Shown: positions 7,740 to 16,420, counted from the first letter of the stretch. The stretch is 64,000 nt of DNA from Dehalococcoidia bacterium (GCA_025054935.1 JANWZD010000003.1:62001-126000), one strand, 5' to 3'. A program made the numbers and translations. Notes: generated by a model not told the origin, from the sequence alone.

Positions 7740-9268
7740 CGTGGAACGAGCGGCTTGAACGGTTGACGCCTTTTGCCGGCGCCATCGCTGCCGGCTTGCT
7801 GCTGGTCGCAGCGGGATGGTGGCTGGTCACCCGCGACTTTACGGGTCCAGTGCAAATCTTGGTCGCCGTCGGCGCCGCGCTCGCGGTCTTCTGGGCGACC
7901 GGCTCGATCAGCACCATCCGCCAAGCGGCGACGGGGCGCGCGACGCGCTACGGCGCGAACTCGTTGCTCGCCGTGGTCGCCTTCTTTCTCATCCTCGGGC
8001 TCGTTAACTTCCTCTCGACCCGCTACTCGACGCGCTGGGATCTGACGCGCACCAAGCAGTACACCCTCTCGCCCCAAACCCTGCAGGTGCTTCAGCAGTT
8101 GCGCGAGCCGGTCAAGATCACTGCCTTCTACACCGTGACTGACCCGCGGCGCGGCGATACTGAAGACCTGATGAAGGAATACACGGTTCGGACGGACAAG
8201 CTGGCGATCGAATATATCGACCCTGAGACCCAGCCAGCGCTCGTTCGCCAGCTCGGGGTGCGCACTGGCGGCACGCTCGTCTTCGAATCAGGAGGACGCC
8301 GGACCGAGATCACCAGCGTCACCGAAGCGAACGTCACCGGCGCGCTCCTCAAAGTGATGCGCGGCGACCAGAAAAAGGTCTACTTCACCACCGGCAACGG
8401 CGAGCTCGACCCAGCGTCCAGCGACCGGACCGGCCTCAGCCTCGCGAAACAGAACCTCGAGCGTCTCAACTACCTCGTCGAGACGATCACCCTGCTCACC
8501 ACCCCGACAATCCCCGCCGATGCCGCGGTGGTTGTCGTCGCGGGGCCACGCCGTCCTTTCGACGAGAGCGCGCGGCGCGCCCTCCAGAACTATCTCGACG
8601 GCGGCGGCAAGATGTTCCTCCTCATCGACCCGCGGGCGCAGCATGGCCTCGAGCCGCTGCTTGAGAGCTACGGGCTGCGTGTCGGCAACGGCATCATCAT
8701 CGACCCCGCCTCGTCGCTCCCGCAGGATATTGGGGCGCTCGTCATCCAGCGCTATCAGTTCAGCGCGATCACGCGCGACCTTGCGCCGACGGTGTTCCCG
8801 CTCGCCACGGCGGTCCTCCGCCTCGACAACCCGCCGGAGAACCTCTCAATCTTCCCGATCGCGGAGAGCAGCCCCCAAAGCTGGCTGGAGACCAACCCCG
8901 ACCAACTTCAATTCAACGAAGGCCAAGACCTCCGCGGACCGCTTCCCGTCGCGCAGCAGGTGGAGCGGCTGCGCCGCAGCGACCCGCCGCAGCGCCCCGA
9001 CCTGATGCGCCTGCTCGTGATCGGCGACTCCGATTTTGCGTCGAACCAGTTCTTCAATCTGTCGAGCAATGGCGATCTTTTCCTCAATGGCGTCAACTGG
9101 CTGGCGGAGGAAGAAGCGCTGATCGCGATCCCCCCGAAGACGCCTGACCAAGAGCAGCGCTTGCTGCTGACGCCGATGCAGACGAACCTCATCCTCTTCT
9201 CCAGCGTCCTCTTCCTGCCGCTTGTGGTGCTTGGGGCAGGAGCGGCAGTCTGGTGGCAGCGGCGGTGA
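7736..9268 (+). CDS. ABC-type auxiliary transport protein (GldG-like)
   Basis: A 510-residue protein with three N-terminal membrane segments (about 14-35, 42-60 and 82-102). A large periplasmic domain of the ABC_transp_aux/GldG type follows ('YSTRWDLTRTKQYTLSP', 'PVKITAFYT', 'VYFTTGNGELDP'), then one C-terminal membrane helix. The domain resembles an IFT52/GIFT-like Rossmann fold. ATG 7736 overlaps the permease stop; an in-frame GTG at 7730 is two codons upstream. GTGA overlap couples it to the DUF4340 gene. Confidence 0.9.
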   Translation: MTWNERLERLTPFAGAIAAGLLLVAAGWWLVTRDFTGPVQILVAVGAALAVFWATGSISTIRQAATGRATRYGANSLLAVVAFFLILGLVNFLSTRYSTRWDLTRTKQYTLSPQTLQVLQQLREPVKITAFYTVTDPRRGDTEDLMKEYTVRTDKLAIEYIDPETQPALVRQLGVRTGGTLVFESGGRRTEITSVTEANVTGALLKVMRGDQKKVYFTTGNGELDPASSDRTGLSLAKQNLERLNYLVETITLLTTPTIPADAAVVVVAGPRRPFDESARRALQNYLDGGGKMFLLIDPRAQHGLEPLLESYGLRVGNGIIIDPASSLPQDIGALVIQRYQFSAITRDLAPTVFPLATAVLRLDNPPENLSIFPIAESSPQSWLETNPDQLQFNEGQDLRGPLPVAQQVERLRRSDPPQRPDLMRLLVIGDSDFASNQFFNLSSNGDLFLNGVNWLAEEEALIAIPPKTPDQEQRLLLTPMQTNLILFSSVLFLPLVVLGAGAAVWWQRR

Positions 9269-9873
9269 ACCCGCGCCTGACTGTCGCTCTTGTCGCAATC
9301 GCCGCGGTCCTCGGAGCCTACGTCTTCCTGGTGGAGGTCAACCGCGAGCCGCCGCCCGCTCCGGGTGTGACCCCGCGGCCCACGCCGGTCACCCTTCTGA
9401 GCGGCTCGCCGGACGATCTCGCGACGCTTGAGGTGCGCACCGCTGAGGGGCGGGTCCTTCTCAACCGCCCGCCCGGCGGCGACTGGCTGCTCATCGAGCC
9501 GGCGGACGGCGATGCGGACCAAGTGCGCATGCTCAGCATCGCCGGCCGGCTCCTCCCCCTCACCGCAAACCGGGTGCTCACCGATACCTCGCAGTTGGGA
9601 CAGTACGGGCTCGCCAATCCGACCTCAAGCGCGATTGTCACCAAGAAGGACGGCTCTCGCGCCGAGCTCCGGATCGGAGACCAGACCGCGCTTGCCGATG
9701 GCTACTACGTGCGCCTCGGCGACGACGGGCCGATCTATCTTGTCTCGCGCTTTGTCATCGATGAGCTCCGGCGCCTCGTCTCCGACCCGCCGCGCCCCCG
9801 CCCGACCCCAACGCCTGTACCGCCGACGCCGACTGTCACGCCGGTCTCGCCGACCCCGACGCCGACCAGCTGA
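9265..9873 (+). CDS. DUF4340 domain protein of the Gld-like operon
   Basis: A 202-residue protein with one N-terminal membrane helix (about 4-24). A Pro-rich spacer leads to a DUF4340 beta-rich domain ('LEVRTAEGRVLLNRPPGGDWLLIEP', 'NRVLTDTSQLGQYGLANP') and a C-terminal tail of PTPTP repeats that may lie in the cell wall. DUF4340 proteins commonly accompany GldG-like auxiliary proteins. GTG 9265 overlaps the previous stop (GTGA). It is the last gene of the operon; no terminator with a T-run follows. Confidence 0.85.
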   Translation: MNPRLTVALVAIAAVLGAYVFLVEVNREPPPAPGVTPRPTPVTLLSGSPDDLATLEVRTAEGRVLLNRPPGGDWLLIEPADGDADQVRMLSIAGRLLPLTANRVLTDTSQLGQYGLANPTSSAIVTKKDGSRAELRIGDQTALADGYYVRLGDDGPIYLVSRFVIDELRRLVSDPPRPRPTPTPVPPTPTVTPVSPTPTPTS

Positions 9874-10301
9874 CAACAGAACGGCCCAGGGTGCCGCCCG
9901 CGCCCGCTTAGCGCTGGAGCCGCTGCCCCGAGGCGCGCGAGGCGAGGAACCGCTCGAGCGCAGCAGGGTGCTTGTCCGCTGGCCGTGCGCTGATGAGAGA
10001 TGCTCCGGCGCGGCTGGCTGCTTGGCAGCGGCCGATGGAGCAGAGAGGGCGATGGCAGACGCGGGGAAGGCGGCAGCGGCCAGTCGACCGGCCGCGCCGA
10101 CAGGGATGTCGCTCCGCGTTCGACGAAGGCGCGGCCGCGAATGGCGCCCATCGGTCCGCTGCTTGCTACGGAGGCGAGACCGACGAGCGGGGCAGGGTCG
10201 ATGACGGTGAGAAGGTGCGCCAGGGCGTTGCCGGTCGCCGGCCTCTTCCTGCGCTGCCGGGCGGCTGGTTGGGGCGGGCGTCAGGAATCATGGTCGGCGG
10301 C
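9874..10301. other. Gap with possible 3' remnant of a minus-strand gene
   Basis: No intact gene. On the minus strand the last ~20 codons before a TAA at 9908-9910 read KHPAALERFLASRASGQRLQR with almost all third positions G or C. Another frame at about 10115-10225 reads as plausible protein ('LAHLLTVIDPAPLVGLAS'). The frames do not join without shifts, so this may be a decayed gene that I cannot name. A TATACT box at 10302-10307 ends the gap. Confidence 0.3.
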
Positions 10302-10307
10302 TATACT
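10302..10307 (+). promoter_or_regulatory. -10 box for the DUF2085-like gene
   Basis: TATACT 25 nt before ATG 10333, leaving a leader of about 19 nt that contains GAGGAAGAGG as ribosome-binding site. Confidence 0.45.
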
Positions 10308-10332
10308 TGGCGAGGAAGAGGATGAGCTCGGC

Positions 10333-11139
10333 ATGATGGAGCTGGTCGCGGCGGCGCGGGCGCGCGGGCTGCGGTTTTGGGCGCCTCTTGCCCTGCTGGG
10401 GCTGATCGGCGCGGGCTTCGTGTTTCTTCCCCTGCCCTTCTTGGAGAAGCTGCGCATTCTGTCGGCGGGCGTCTGCGCCCAGCGCCCGGGGCATTCGATC
10501 TTCTTCGGGGATGTCCAGCCGCCGCTTGAAGCGCGGATGATCGGCATCTACGGCGGCTTCTTCATCGCCATCCTCACACTCGCGCTCGCTGGACGGGGCA
10601 AATGGACCGGGATGCCGACGGTGCCGGTGATGGCGCTGGCGCTCCTGTTCATCGCCGTCATGGGCTTTGACGGCGTGAACGCGCTCTTCTTCGACCTGAG
10701 GCTGCCGCACGCCTATCCGCCGCAGAACTGGCTGCGGCTGATCACCGGCACGCTCTGCGGGCTGGGCATCGCCCTGCTCGTGCTGCCGATTGTCAACTTT
10801 TCTGTCTGGCGCAATGGGCCTGCGCGTCCGCTCGTCGGGCTGCGCGGGCTAGCGGGCCTGCTCGCTGTCGAGGCGCTCTTCGTCGCGATCGTGCTGACGG
10901 GGTTCTGGCTGCTGCTCTATCCCGTGTCGATCATCTCGGTTGCGGGGATTGGCGGGCTGCTGGTCGCCATCAACCTGCTGATCGTCCTGAGCATAGTGCG
11001 GCGCGAAGGCCAAGCGCGGCGCCTTGCCGACTTGCTCGGCCCCGGCTCGCTCGCGATCACGCTTGCGCTTGCCGAGCTCCTGCTCCTCGCTGGAATACGC
11101 TTCTGGGCCGAGGCAGCGCTCGGCATCACGCCGCTCTGA
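10333..11139 (+). CDS. DUF2085-like integral membrane protein
   Basis: A 268-residue protein with about seven hydrophobic segments. Between helices 1 and 2 it carries 'CAQRPGHSIFF', the C-x-Q-R/I-P-x-x-S motif that marks DUF2085 proteins. No enzymatic function is known for the family. Two adjacent ATG codons (10333, 10336) follow a purine-rich stretch; upstream in-frame codons lie in the poorly coding gap and before the TATACT box, so they are rejected. C-terminal helices are more variable. Confidence 0.8.
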   Translation: MMELVAAARARGLRFWAPLALLGLIGAGFVFLPLPFLEKLRILSAGVCAQRPGHSIFFGDVQPPLEARMIGIYGGFFIAILTLALAGRGKWTGMPTVPVMALALLFIAVMGFDGVNALFFDLRLPHAYPPQNWLRLITGTLCGLGIALLVLPIVNFSVWRNGPARPLVGLRGLAGLLAVEALFVAIVLTGFWLLLYPVSIISVAGIGGLLVAINLLIVLSIVRREGQARRLADLLGPGSLAITLALAELLLLAGIRFWAEAALGITPL

Positions 11140-11254
11140 GCGCACTCTCCTCCTGCTCCTGCTGGTGCTGTCCCTCTGCTCCGTTCGCGCGCCTGCGACG
11201 CCGGTTCGCCCCGCTAAGCGAGCAGCGCAGCGGAGCTGAGAGAAGACGGCGCGC

Positions 11255-12148
11255 CTACGCGGGCGGCAAGGTGGCGAGAATGGCGTCGGCGATGGCGCGG
11301 TGCGACGGGTAGCGCAGCGTCAAGCCAAGCTCGCGCTTCGCTTTCGCGTTTGAGACGTTCATTGCGAGGATGCGCAGCGGCCGCTGCTGCTCGGAGAGAG
11401 CGTCCTCCGGAATAACGGGCGGCGGCGCGACGCCCATCCGCTCCGCCGAGTAGGCCCAGAACTCGCGCGTGGTCATCACCTCGTCGGAGTTCAGGTTGTA
11501 ATAGCTGCCCGGCGTGCCGCGCAGCGCCGCGAGAATGCACGCCTCGGCGAGATCATCGACATGGATCATCGGCGTCACTGCCTCGCCATTGCCGAAGATG
11601 GCGAAGCGGCCTTCGCGAACGAGGAGCCAGAGCGTGGCGCGCTCCGGGGCAGCAATGCCCGGCACGCGCAAGATGACCCACGGGATGCCCCGCTCGCGAC
11701 CGACGTGCTCGATGATCTCCTCCATCTCGCGCGTCGCGGCGCCCATCGCGTTCATCACGTTAATCGGCGCGCTCTCGTCGATCACCTCGCCCGGCCGGTC
11801 GCCGTAGACGGCCGTTGTTCCGGTCCAGACATATTTTTCCAGTTCGGGGCGGGCGACTTCCTCAAGAATGTTGCGGAGCGACGCCGCATACGGGCGGGAG
11901 CCGTCTTCGGCAACTTGGAGCATGCCGCTCGTGCAGTGGAGCGCGTATTGGCAGCCGGCTGCCGAGCCCCGGATCGATTCGCGGTCGTTGATGTCGCCCT
12001 CCACAATCTCTGCGCCCGCCTCCGCCAGCGCTGCCCCCTTCTGCCGATCTCGGGTGACGACCCGCGCCGCGTGTCCTTGCTCGAGCAGGCGCCGGACGAT
12101 CCGCTTGCCAGTGATCCCCGTGCCGCCGTAGACCACAAACTGCGCCAT
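11255..12148 (-). CDS. NAD-dependent epimerase/dehydratase (extended SDR)
   Basis: A 297-residue extended short-chain dehydrogenase. N-terminal 'YGGTGITGKRIV' is the GxxGxxG dinucleotide motif, 'VEGDINDRESI' follows strand 4, and 'GTTAVYGDRPGEVIDES' is the SDR core. The catalytic YxxxK is not obvious, which suggests an atypical SDR of the NmrA/epimerase type. 'MIHVDDLAEACILAALRG' is the conserved substrate-domain block. GGGAGG 4 nt before ATG 12148 fixes the start. The substrate is unknown. Confidence 0.88.
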   Translation of the reverse strand: MAQFVVYGGTGITGKRIVRRLLEQGHAARVVTRDRQKGAALAEAGAEIVEGDINDRESIRGSAAGCQYALHCTSGMLQVAEDGSRPYAASLRNILEEVARPELEKYVWTGTTAVYGDRPGEVIDESAPINVMNAMGAATREMEEIIEHVGRERGIPWVILRVPGIAAPERATLWLLVREGRFAIFGNGEAVTPMIHVDDLAEACILAALRGTPGSYYNLNSDEVMTTREFWAYSAERMGVAPPPVIPEDALSEQQRPLRILAMNVSNAKAKRELGLTLRYPSHRAIADAILATLPPA

Positions 12149-12874
12149 TATGCCTCCCGACCATGCACCGTTTCGCGGGCGCACTCTAGAGGCTGCGGGC
12201 TGCATCGGGCAAGTAGGCACCGCCGCTCGCTGCGCAGGCAGACGGCGCTCTGGCGGTTGCCGCCGCATTCGGCAGCCAGCCGCCGCGCACGTCGCAGACG
12301 CGTGTCCGCGTGCCCCCGTCGTCCACGGGGCGCAGGCGCAATGCAGACCGCGTCCTGCAGTCGGCATTGCAGGCCTTGGGCAGGCCGGTTCCGGTTGCAG
12401 CGACAGCGCAGTGGCGCGGCTGCCGTGGAGCCCATCGGCGAGGAAGGCCCCTCCCGTCCGCCGCCGCAAATCCGGCAGCCATTCGCCAGCCTGCGTGCAG
12501 GACGGCGGCGTGATGGCGGCGCGCGATGACCTCCGGCCGTCGGCTGGCAGCGCCGTGTCGAGCAGCGGCGAAGCCTCGGCGAGCGACAGCGTTTCCGCTG
12601 AGCAGGTCGTGCTGCAGGCCGTCGCGGGGGCGCCGGCGTGCCGACCGCGCCGCGCTCCGATGGCGCCCGAGCCCGGCCGGCAGGAGAATGTTCCGCTCGG
12701 GAGCTGCCGTCGCGTCATCGCGGACTGCTCCTCCTGACAATGGCTGCCTGCGCCGCACTCACGGCCAGAAGCGCAGTCGCAGAGAACGCGCCCAGAGTGC
12801 CGGGCCGGCTGTGCTCTCGCTTCCTCCTCGGCTCCGAGGTGAACCCGAAACGCCGCAGCGGGCCGCATGCGCGC
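12149..12874. other. 726-bp gap without an assignable gene
   Basis: Long frames are open on both strands (plus 12150-12737; minus in two frames). Their products are Arg/Ala/Cys-rich and match nothing I know. One minus frame around 12390-12600 has high G+C at third positions ('AETLSLAEASPLLDTALPADG'), which could be a decayed gene. No promoter, terminator or repeat stands out. Confidence 0.3.
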
Positions 12875-14578
12875 TCAGCAGGGGGCGGCGCGCCGGAGGA
12901 AGACGATGTAGGAGCCGGTCGGCCGCGCCGGCTCGTAGCAGGCGGCGAGCCGGGCGAGCAGGGCGGGGTGATGGAGCAGCGCCGAGTAGCGGCGCTCCTC
13001 TTTCTGGGAGAAGGCAAAGGCTGCCGGCGGGGCGCGGTCGAGCCGATCGAGCAGAGCAGGGAGGCAGTCGGGACAGAGGTAGTCATAGATGAACTGCCCT
13101 TCCCGGCCGGAGGCGTAGACCAGTTCGAGCGGCGCGACGATCTCGCTGCCGGCCGGTGTCCCCGCACGGATGAGCGCACCGGCTTCCCAGCCGCCGCGAC
13201 GCCCGTATTCGTAAATCGTGGCGTACTCAGCAGCGAACTGCGCAACGGAGAGCGCGCTCCAGTAGGCGACGCTGAAGAACAGCGTCGCCGCGAGCAGCGC
13301 TCGGCCGACGCGCCGAAAGCGCGCCAGGGCGGCGGCTAACGTCAGCCCGAACGGGATGACGATCGCGACCAGCGCGATCTCGAGACCGCGGACGAGGCGC
13401 TCCGCCACGGAGTCGGTCATGACGGTGAGCGCGTACTGCGGCGCGAGGGGGTCGCGGACGGCCAGCCAGAAATAGAGGCCGAGCGCCGGCACAGCGGCCG
13501 CCGCGAACTGCCAATCGGGTCGCCACGGTAGGCCGGCGAGCCAGGATGCCGTCACGATCGTTCCCACCCAGACGAGCGGAACCTGATAGCGCGGAAAGCC
13601 CATCGGCAGTTCGTTGCCCAGGGTGAACAGCGCGAAGCCAGCCAGCACCGACAGCGAGCACCACGCCGCGACGGGATGCTCGCGGCGACGGAAAAAGGCG
13701 CGAAGGGTCGCAAGTGTTGCAGTGAGCATCAGCGCGAGGAACGGTAGCCCGATCCAGAACATCTGGATGCCGCCGCCCATCACCGCCCGACTGAAATACT
13801 GCTCGGGCCGAAGCGCTTGGCGGCTGCGGGCGACGGTCGAGAGATAGACCGCGAGGTCACTGCCGCTCGCGGCGAGGAAGATGGCGAAGGAGATCCCGAA
13901 GGCGACCGCGCCGGCCAGCAGGCCGGCGGCGAGCGGGGCCAGCCGTTGGCGGGCGAGACCGAACACGGCGAGCAGCGTCACGACAAAGAGCGCGGGCGCA
14001 GGCAGCAGCTTCGTCCAGAGGAGCAGAGCAAACGTCGCGCCGACAAGGAGCGTCTGCTGCCAGGCTGGCCGGGCGGCGCTCAGGCCGACGGCGGCAATCC
14101 AGCCGAGCAGCGCCGCCGTCATTACAGTGTTGTCGATGTCGAGCAGCAGGCTGCCTTGAAGGATGAGCGGCTGGAGCGCCAGCCCGGCGAGCGCCAGCAG
14201 CGCGGCCCGCCGTGCCCGGTCGGCCCGCTCCGTGATCGCGAGGCAGACCGCCGGGACGAGGAGGAGCGCTGCAAGCGAGGCGATCAATCCAGGGAGCCGC
14301 AGCGCGAGCGTGCCCTCGCCGACGAGGCGGACGCTCAGCCCGCCGAGCGCGGTATAGAGCGGCGGGTGCGGAATGCGGATCGCCTCCCACTGGCCGGCCG
14401 CGATCCGGCGAAAGTCGCGGAAGAACGCGATTTCGTCCGTGTAGATCAGCTTGCTGCCGCTCGCAGCCCAGACCGCACCCGCGACGGCGCTCGCGCCGAG
14501 CAGCGCCAGCAGGACGGCGCGACAGAAGAGGACGGCAGACTCGCTGCTCGGCGTTGCGTTGCTCTTCGCGGTCGGCAT
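12875..14578 (-). CDS. GT-C fold membrane glycosyltransferase (GT39/ArnT-like)
   Basis: A 567-residue polytopic protein with 11-13 hydrophobic segments. The first outer loop holds the Asp-Glu pair 'IYTDEIAFFRDF', the usual metal/polyprenyl-phosphate site of GT-C enzymes, followed by 'HPPLYTALGGLSVRLVGEG'. Such enzymes move sugars from polyprenyl-phosphate carriers to glycans, lipids or proteins outside the membrane. The C-terminal soluble part ends in a beta-rich segment. The start is backed by TACACT exactly 6 nt before ATG 14578. It follows the radical SAM gene by 36 bp. Confidence 0.82.
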   Translation of the reverse strand: MPTAKSNATPSSESAVLFCRAVLLALLGASAVAGAVWAASGSKLIYTDEIAFFRDFRRIAAGQWEAIRIPHPPLYTALGGLSVRLVGEGTLALRLPGLIASLAALLLVPAVCLAITERADRARRAALLALAGLALQPLILQGSLLLDIDNTVMTAALLGWIAAVGLSAARPAWQQTLLVGATFALLLWTKLLPAPALFVVTLLAVFGLARQRLAPLAAGLLAGAVAFGISFAIFLAASGSDLAVYLSTVARSRQALRPEQYFSRAVMGGGIQMFWIGLPFLALMLTATLATLRAFFRRREHPVAAWCSLSVLAGFALFTLGNELPMGFPRYQVPLVWVGTIVTASWLAGLPWRPDWQFAAAAVPALGLYFWLAVRDPLAPQYALTVMTDSVAERLVRGLEIALVAIVIPFGLTLAAALARFRRVGRALLAATLFFSVAYWSALSVAQFAAEYATIYEYGRRGGWEAGALIRAGTPAGSEIVAPLELVYASGREGQFIYDYLCPDCLPALLDRLDRAPPAAFAFSQKEERRYSALLHHPALLARLAACYEPARPTGSYIVFLRRAAPC

Positions 14579-14584
14579 GGTGCC

Positions 14585-14590
14585 AGTGTA
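14585..14590 (-). promoter_or_regulatory. -10 box of leaderless glycosyltransferase transcript
   Basis: Minus-strand TACACT, 6 nt, then ATG 14578. Confidence 0.45.
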
Positions 14591-14614
14591 GAGAACGGCG
14601 CAGCGTGAGGGCAG

Positions 14615-15535
14615 CTACCCAGCGCGCCGAACAGTCGGCTGAAACAGGCTCAATTGGATCGGCTCTGGCGGCGGCGCGGCAGGGACCGGCGGCGCGACCT
14701 CATGCGGCATCCCAATCCGGTCGCGCAGCCGCTGAAGGATCGCAGCAATCTGCAGCTTGAAACGGTCGCTGACGTACGCGCCCGGATACAGCTTGCGGTA
14801 GACCGGCAAGAGGCCGGGGTGCTCGCGGGCGAGATAGGCGAAGAAATGTTCGCGGACGCCAGGGCGCAGATGGAGCACATTGCCGCTAACGAACCGCGCC
14901 CCGTGCGCTTTGGCCGCGCGCATCACGGCGGCGAGCTGATCATCGCGGGTTGTCAGCCCGGGGATGATCGGCGCGAGCAGGACCCCAGCGTGGATCCCCG
15001 CCTGCGTCACCTGCTGAAGCGCGCGCAGCCGCTGCTCCGGGGGCGGCGTGCCGGGCTCGAGGGTGCGCCACAGCCGCCGGTCGAGCGTCGGGATGCTGAA
15101 GCAGACGGTGACCCCCGCGGCGTCGCGCAGCCCTTGGAGAACATCGAGATCGCGGACGATGAGCGTACCCTTGGTGACGATCGTCACGGGGGTGCGCTCC
15201 GCGGCGAACACTTCGAGGCAGCGGCGCGTCAGCCGGTAGCGCCCTTCGATCGGCTGATAGGGGTCGGTGGCGGTGCCGAGGGAAACCCGCTCGCGCCGCC
15301 ACGACGGGCGCCGCAGCTCGTCGCGAAGCACTTCGGGCGCGTTCACCTTCACGAAGACGACCTTCCCAAACTGGCTGCCGTCGAGATCGAGAAACGTGTG
15401 CGTCGCGCGAGCGAAGCAATAGTGGCAGTCGTGAACGCAGCCGCGGTACGGATTGGCGCTCCAGAGGAACGGCATCCCGCTCACCCGATTGATCAGCTGC
15501 TTGCACGGCCGCTCGACGTACTGAACGCGCGCCAT
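14615..15535 (-). CDS. Radical SAM protein, SPL (spore photoproduct lyase)-like family
   Basis: A 306-residue radical SAM enzyme. Cys33, Cys37 and Cys40 in 'RGCVHDCHYCFAR' are the iron-sulfur ligands (CX3CX2C). The surrounding blocks 'PFLWSANPYRGC', 'GTATDPYQPIEGRYRLTR' and 'TVCFSIPTLD' are typical of the SplB-like/Rv2578c-like group. The ATG at 15535 with GGAGGAG 3 nt upstream is chosen. A longer frame to 15616 would read through the promoter and its palindrome. The SOS-type operator upstream suggests damage-induced expression and a DNA-repair-linked role; the actual substrate is unknown. Confidence 0.88.
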   Translation of the reverse strand: MARVQYVERPCKQLINRVSGMPFLWSANPYRGCVHDCHYCFARATHTFLDLDGSQFGKVVFVKVNAPEVLRDELRRPSWRRERVSLGTATDPYQPIEGRYRLTRRCLEVFAAERTPVTIVTKGTLIVRDLDVLQGLRDAAGVTVCFSIPTLDRRLWRTLEPGTPPPEQRLRALQQVTQAGIHAGVLLAPIIPGLTTRDDQLAAVMRAAKAHGARFVSGNVLHLRPGVREHFFAYLAREHPGLLPVYRKLYPGAYVSDRFKLQIAAILQRLRDRIGMPHEVAPPVPAAPPPEPIQLSLFQPTVRRAG

Positions 15536-15552
15536 CGTCTCCTCCTCGAGCA

Positions 15553-15582
15553 AGGATAGAACATTTGTTCTATCACCGGCAA
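15553..15582 (-). promoter_or_regulatory. Promoter of the radical SAM gene with operator in its spacer
   Basis: Minus-strand TTGCCG (15577-15582), 18-nt spacer, TATCCT (15553-15558). The 20-bp palindrome lies across the spacer and the start of the -10, where a bound repressor would block RNA polymerase. Confidence 0.5.
15555..15574. promoter_or_regulatory. SOS-box-like palindrome (GAAC-N4-GTTC)
   Basis: GATAGAACA-TT-TGTTCTATC: two 9-bp arms, perfectly symmetric around TT/AA. The core GAACATTTGTTC fits the LexA site of Gram-positive type. LexA binding is inference. Confidence 0.6.
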
Positions 15583-15629
15583 CAGCGAAGAGCGGCATCG
15601 TTCGGTCTGGCGGCATGCTCCTCGGTATG

Positions 15630-16055
15630 TCACAAAGTCGCGCAGAAGCACGATGTCGAGCCCGGGAAAGCGGGGCAGGGTCGGATCATTCGTGACGAAC
15701 GCGGCCGCGCCGCGTGAGACTGCAGCGGCAAGGTGGATCGCCTCCCGCTGTCTCAGCCCGAAGCGGGCTTGCAGGGCGGCGGCGTGGCGACGCTGTTCAC
15801 TGAGCCTCCAGCTATCATCAACAGAAAGGTGCGGAACCGCGTCATCAGGATGCGATAATCGTGACGCGCTTCTGGGCGGCCAAGGGCAAGAGGACGCACC
15901 TCGATCTCCATCTGGGTCAGGAATGACGTTATCCCGCGAAGACGACCGTGCGCTCTCGCGTCTAAGAGAGTGCCCGCCGGTTTTGCCTCCGCGGAGGAGT
16001 TCTGGAACAGATAGAGAGCGAGGAGTCCAGCGCGACGGTGCTGTGCGCGGTCAGC
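15630..16055 (-). pseudogene. Decayed PIN-domain toxin (VapC-like)
   Basis: Three reading frames joined end to end give one PIN-domain protein. Frame 1 reads LLTAHSTVALDSS. After a shift near 16015-16025, frame 2 reads 'LYLFQNSSAEAKPAGTLLDA', then 'ITSFLTQMEIEVRPLALGRPEA'. After a shift near 15815-15830, frame 3 reads 'QARFGLRQREAIHLAAA' and 'GAAAFVTNDPTLPRFPGLD'. These match the order of acidic PIN blocks (N-terminal D, central E, 'TND' D). The start has become CTG, overlapping the antitoxin TGA where ATG would be expected, and no stop follows the expected C-terminus. At least three lesions make it non-functional. Confidence 0.8.
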
Positions 16056-16382
16056 AGTTCGAGCCGTGCAGCGATCGTCCGCTCGCTGCTGCCGCTGGCC
16101 GTTTCCGCTGCGCCTGCTCCGGCATGGCTGCGGGAGGTCCGCCGAGATGGCGAACGTACTCTTGTGGGGCGATCCCCTCCCAACGGTCGGCATGAAGGCC
16201 ACCAGCCGCCTTACGGGGTCGTCGGGGCGGACAGAGACGAGGATCGCATCGCCACGACGCGGCTCGAGGATAAGCTCATCTCCCTCCTAGACCGAGAAAG
16301 CTCCGCCAATTATCTTCGGCAGGGAGAGGCGCCGGCTTTTGCTCAATCGGAGAGTTCGCCCATAGATCTCATTCCAGAGCAA
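16052..16382 (-). pseudogene. Decayed AbrB/MazE-type antitoxin (VapB-like)
   Basis: Reads 'IYGRTLRLSKSRRLSLPK', then an in-frame TAG (16287-16289), then 'EGDELILEPRRGDAILVSV' and 'DDPVRRLV'. A frameshift near 16180 leads to 'GIAPQEYVRHLGG' and a TGA at 16052-16054. This is the layout of swapped-hairpin AbrB-type antitoxins, placed directly before the PIN-domain remnant as in vapBC operons. The nonsense codon and the shift show that it is dead. A possible original TTG start lies at 16382. Confidence 0.72.
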
Positions 16383-16408
16383 GCGGGAGAGCGCGCAGGC
16401 AATCCCGG

Positions 16409-16414
16409 TATACT
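16409..16414 (+). promoter_or_regulatory. -10 box of leaderless nucleotidyltransferase transcript
   Basis: TATACT, 6 nt, then GTG 16421. There is no Shine-Dalgarno sequence in between. Confidence 0.5.
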
Positions 16415-16420
16415 CCGGCT

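Noticed and set aside
12150-12737. 195-codon plus-strand frame in the gap
   Set aside because: Arg/Cys-rich product, no ribosome-binding site, and a competing minus frame of equal quality; kept only as a gap description.
15536-15616. N-terminal extension of the radical SAM protein
   Set aside because: The extra 27 codons would read through the promoter and SOS-like palindrome, while ATG 15535 has GGAGGAG and matches the family start.
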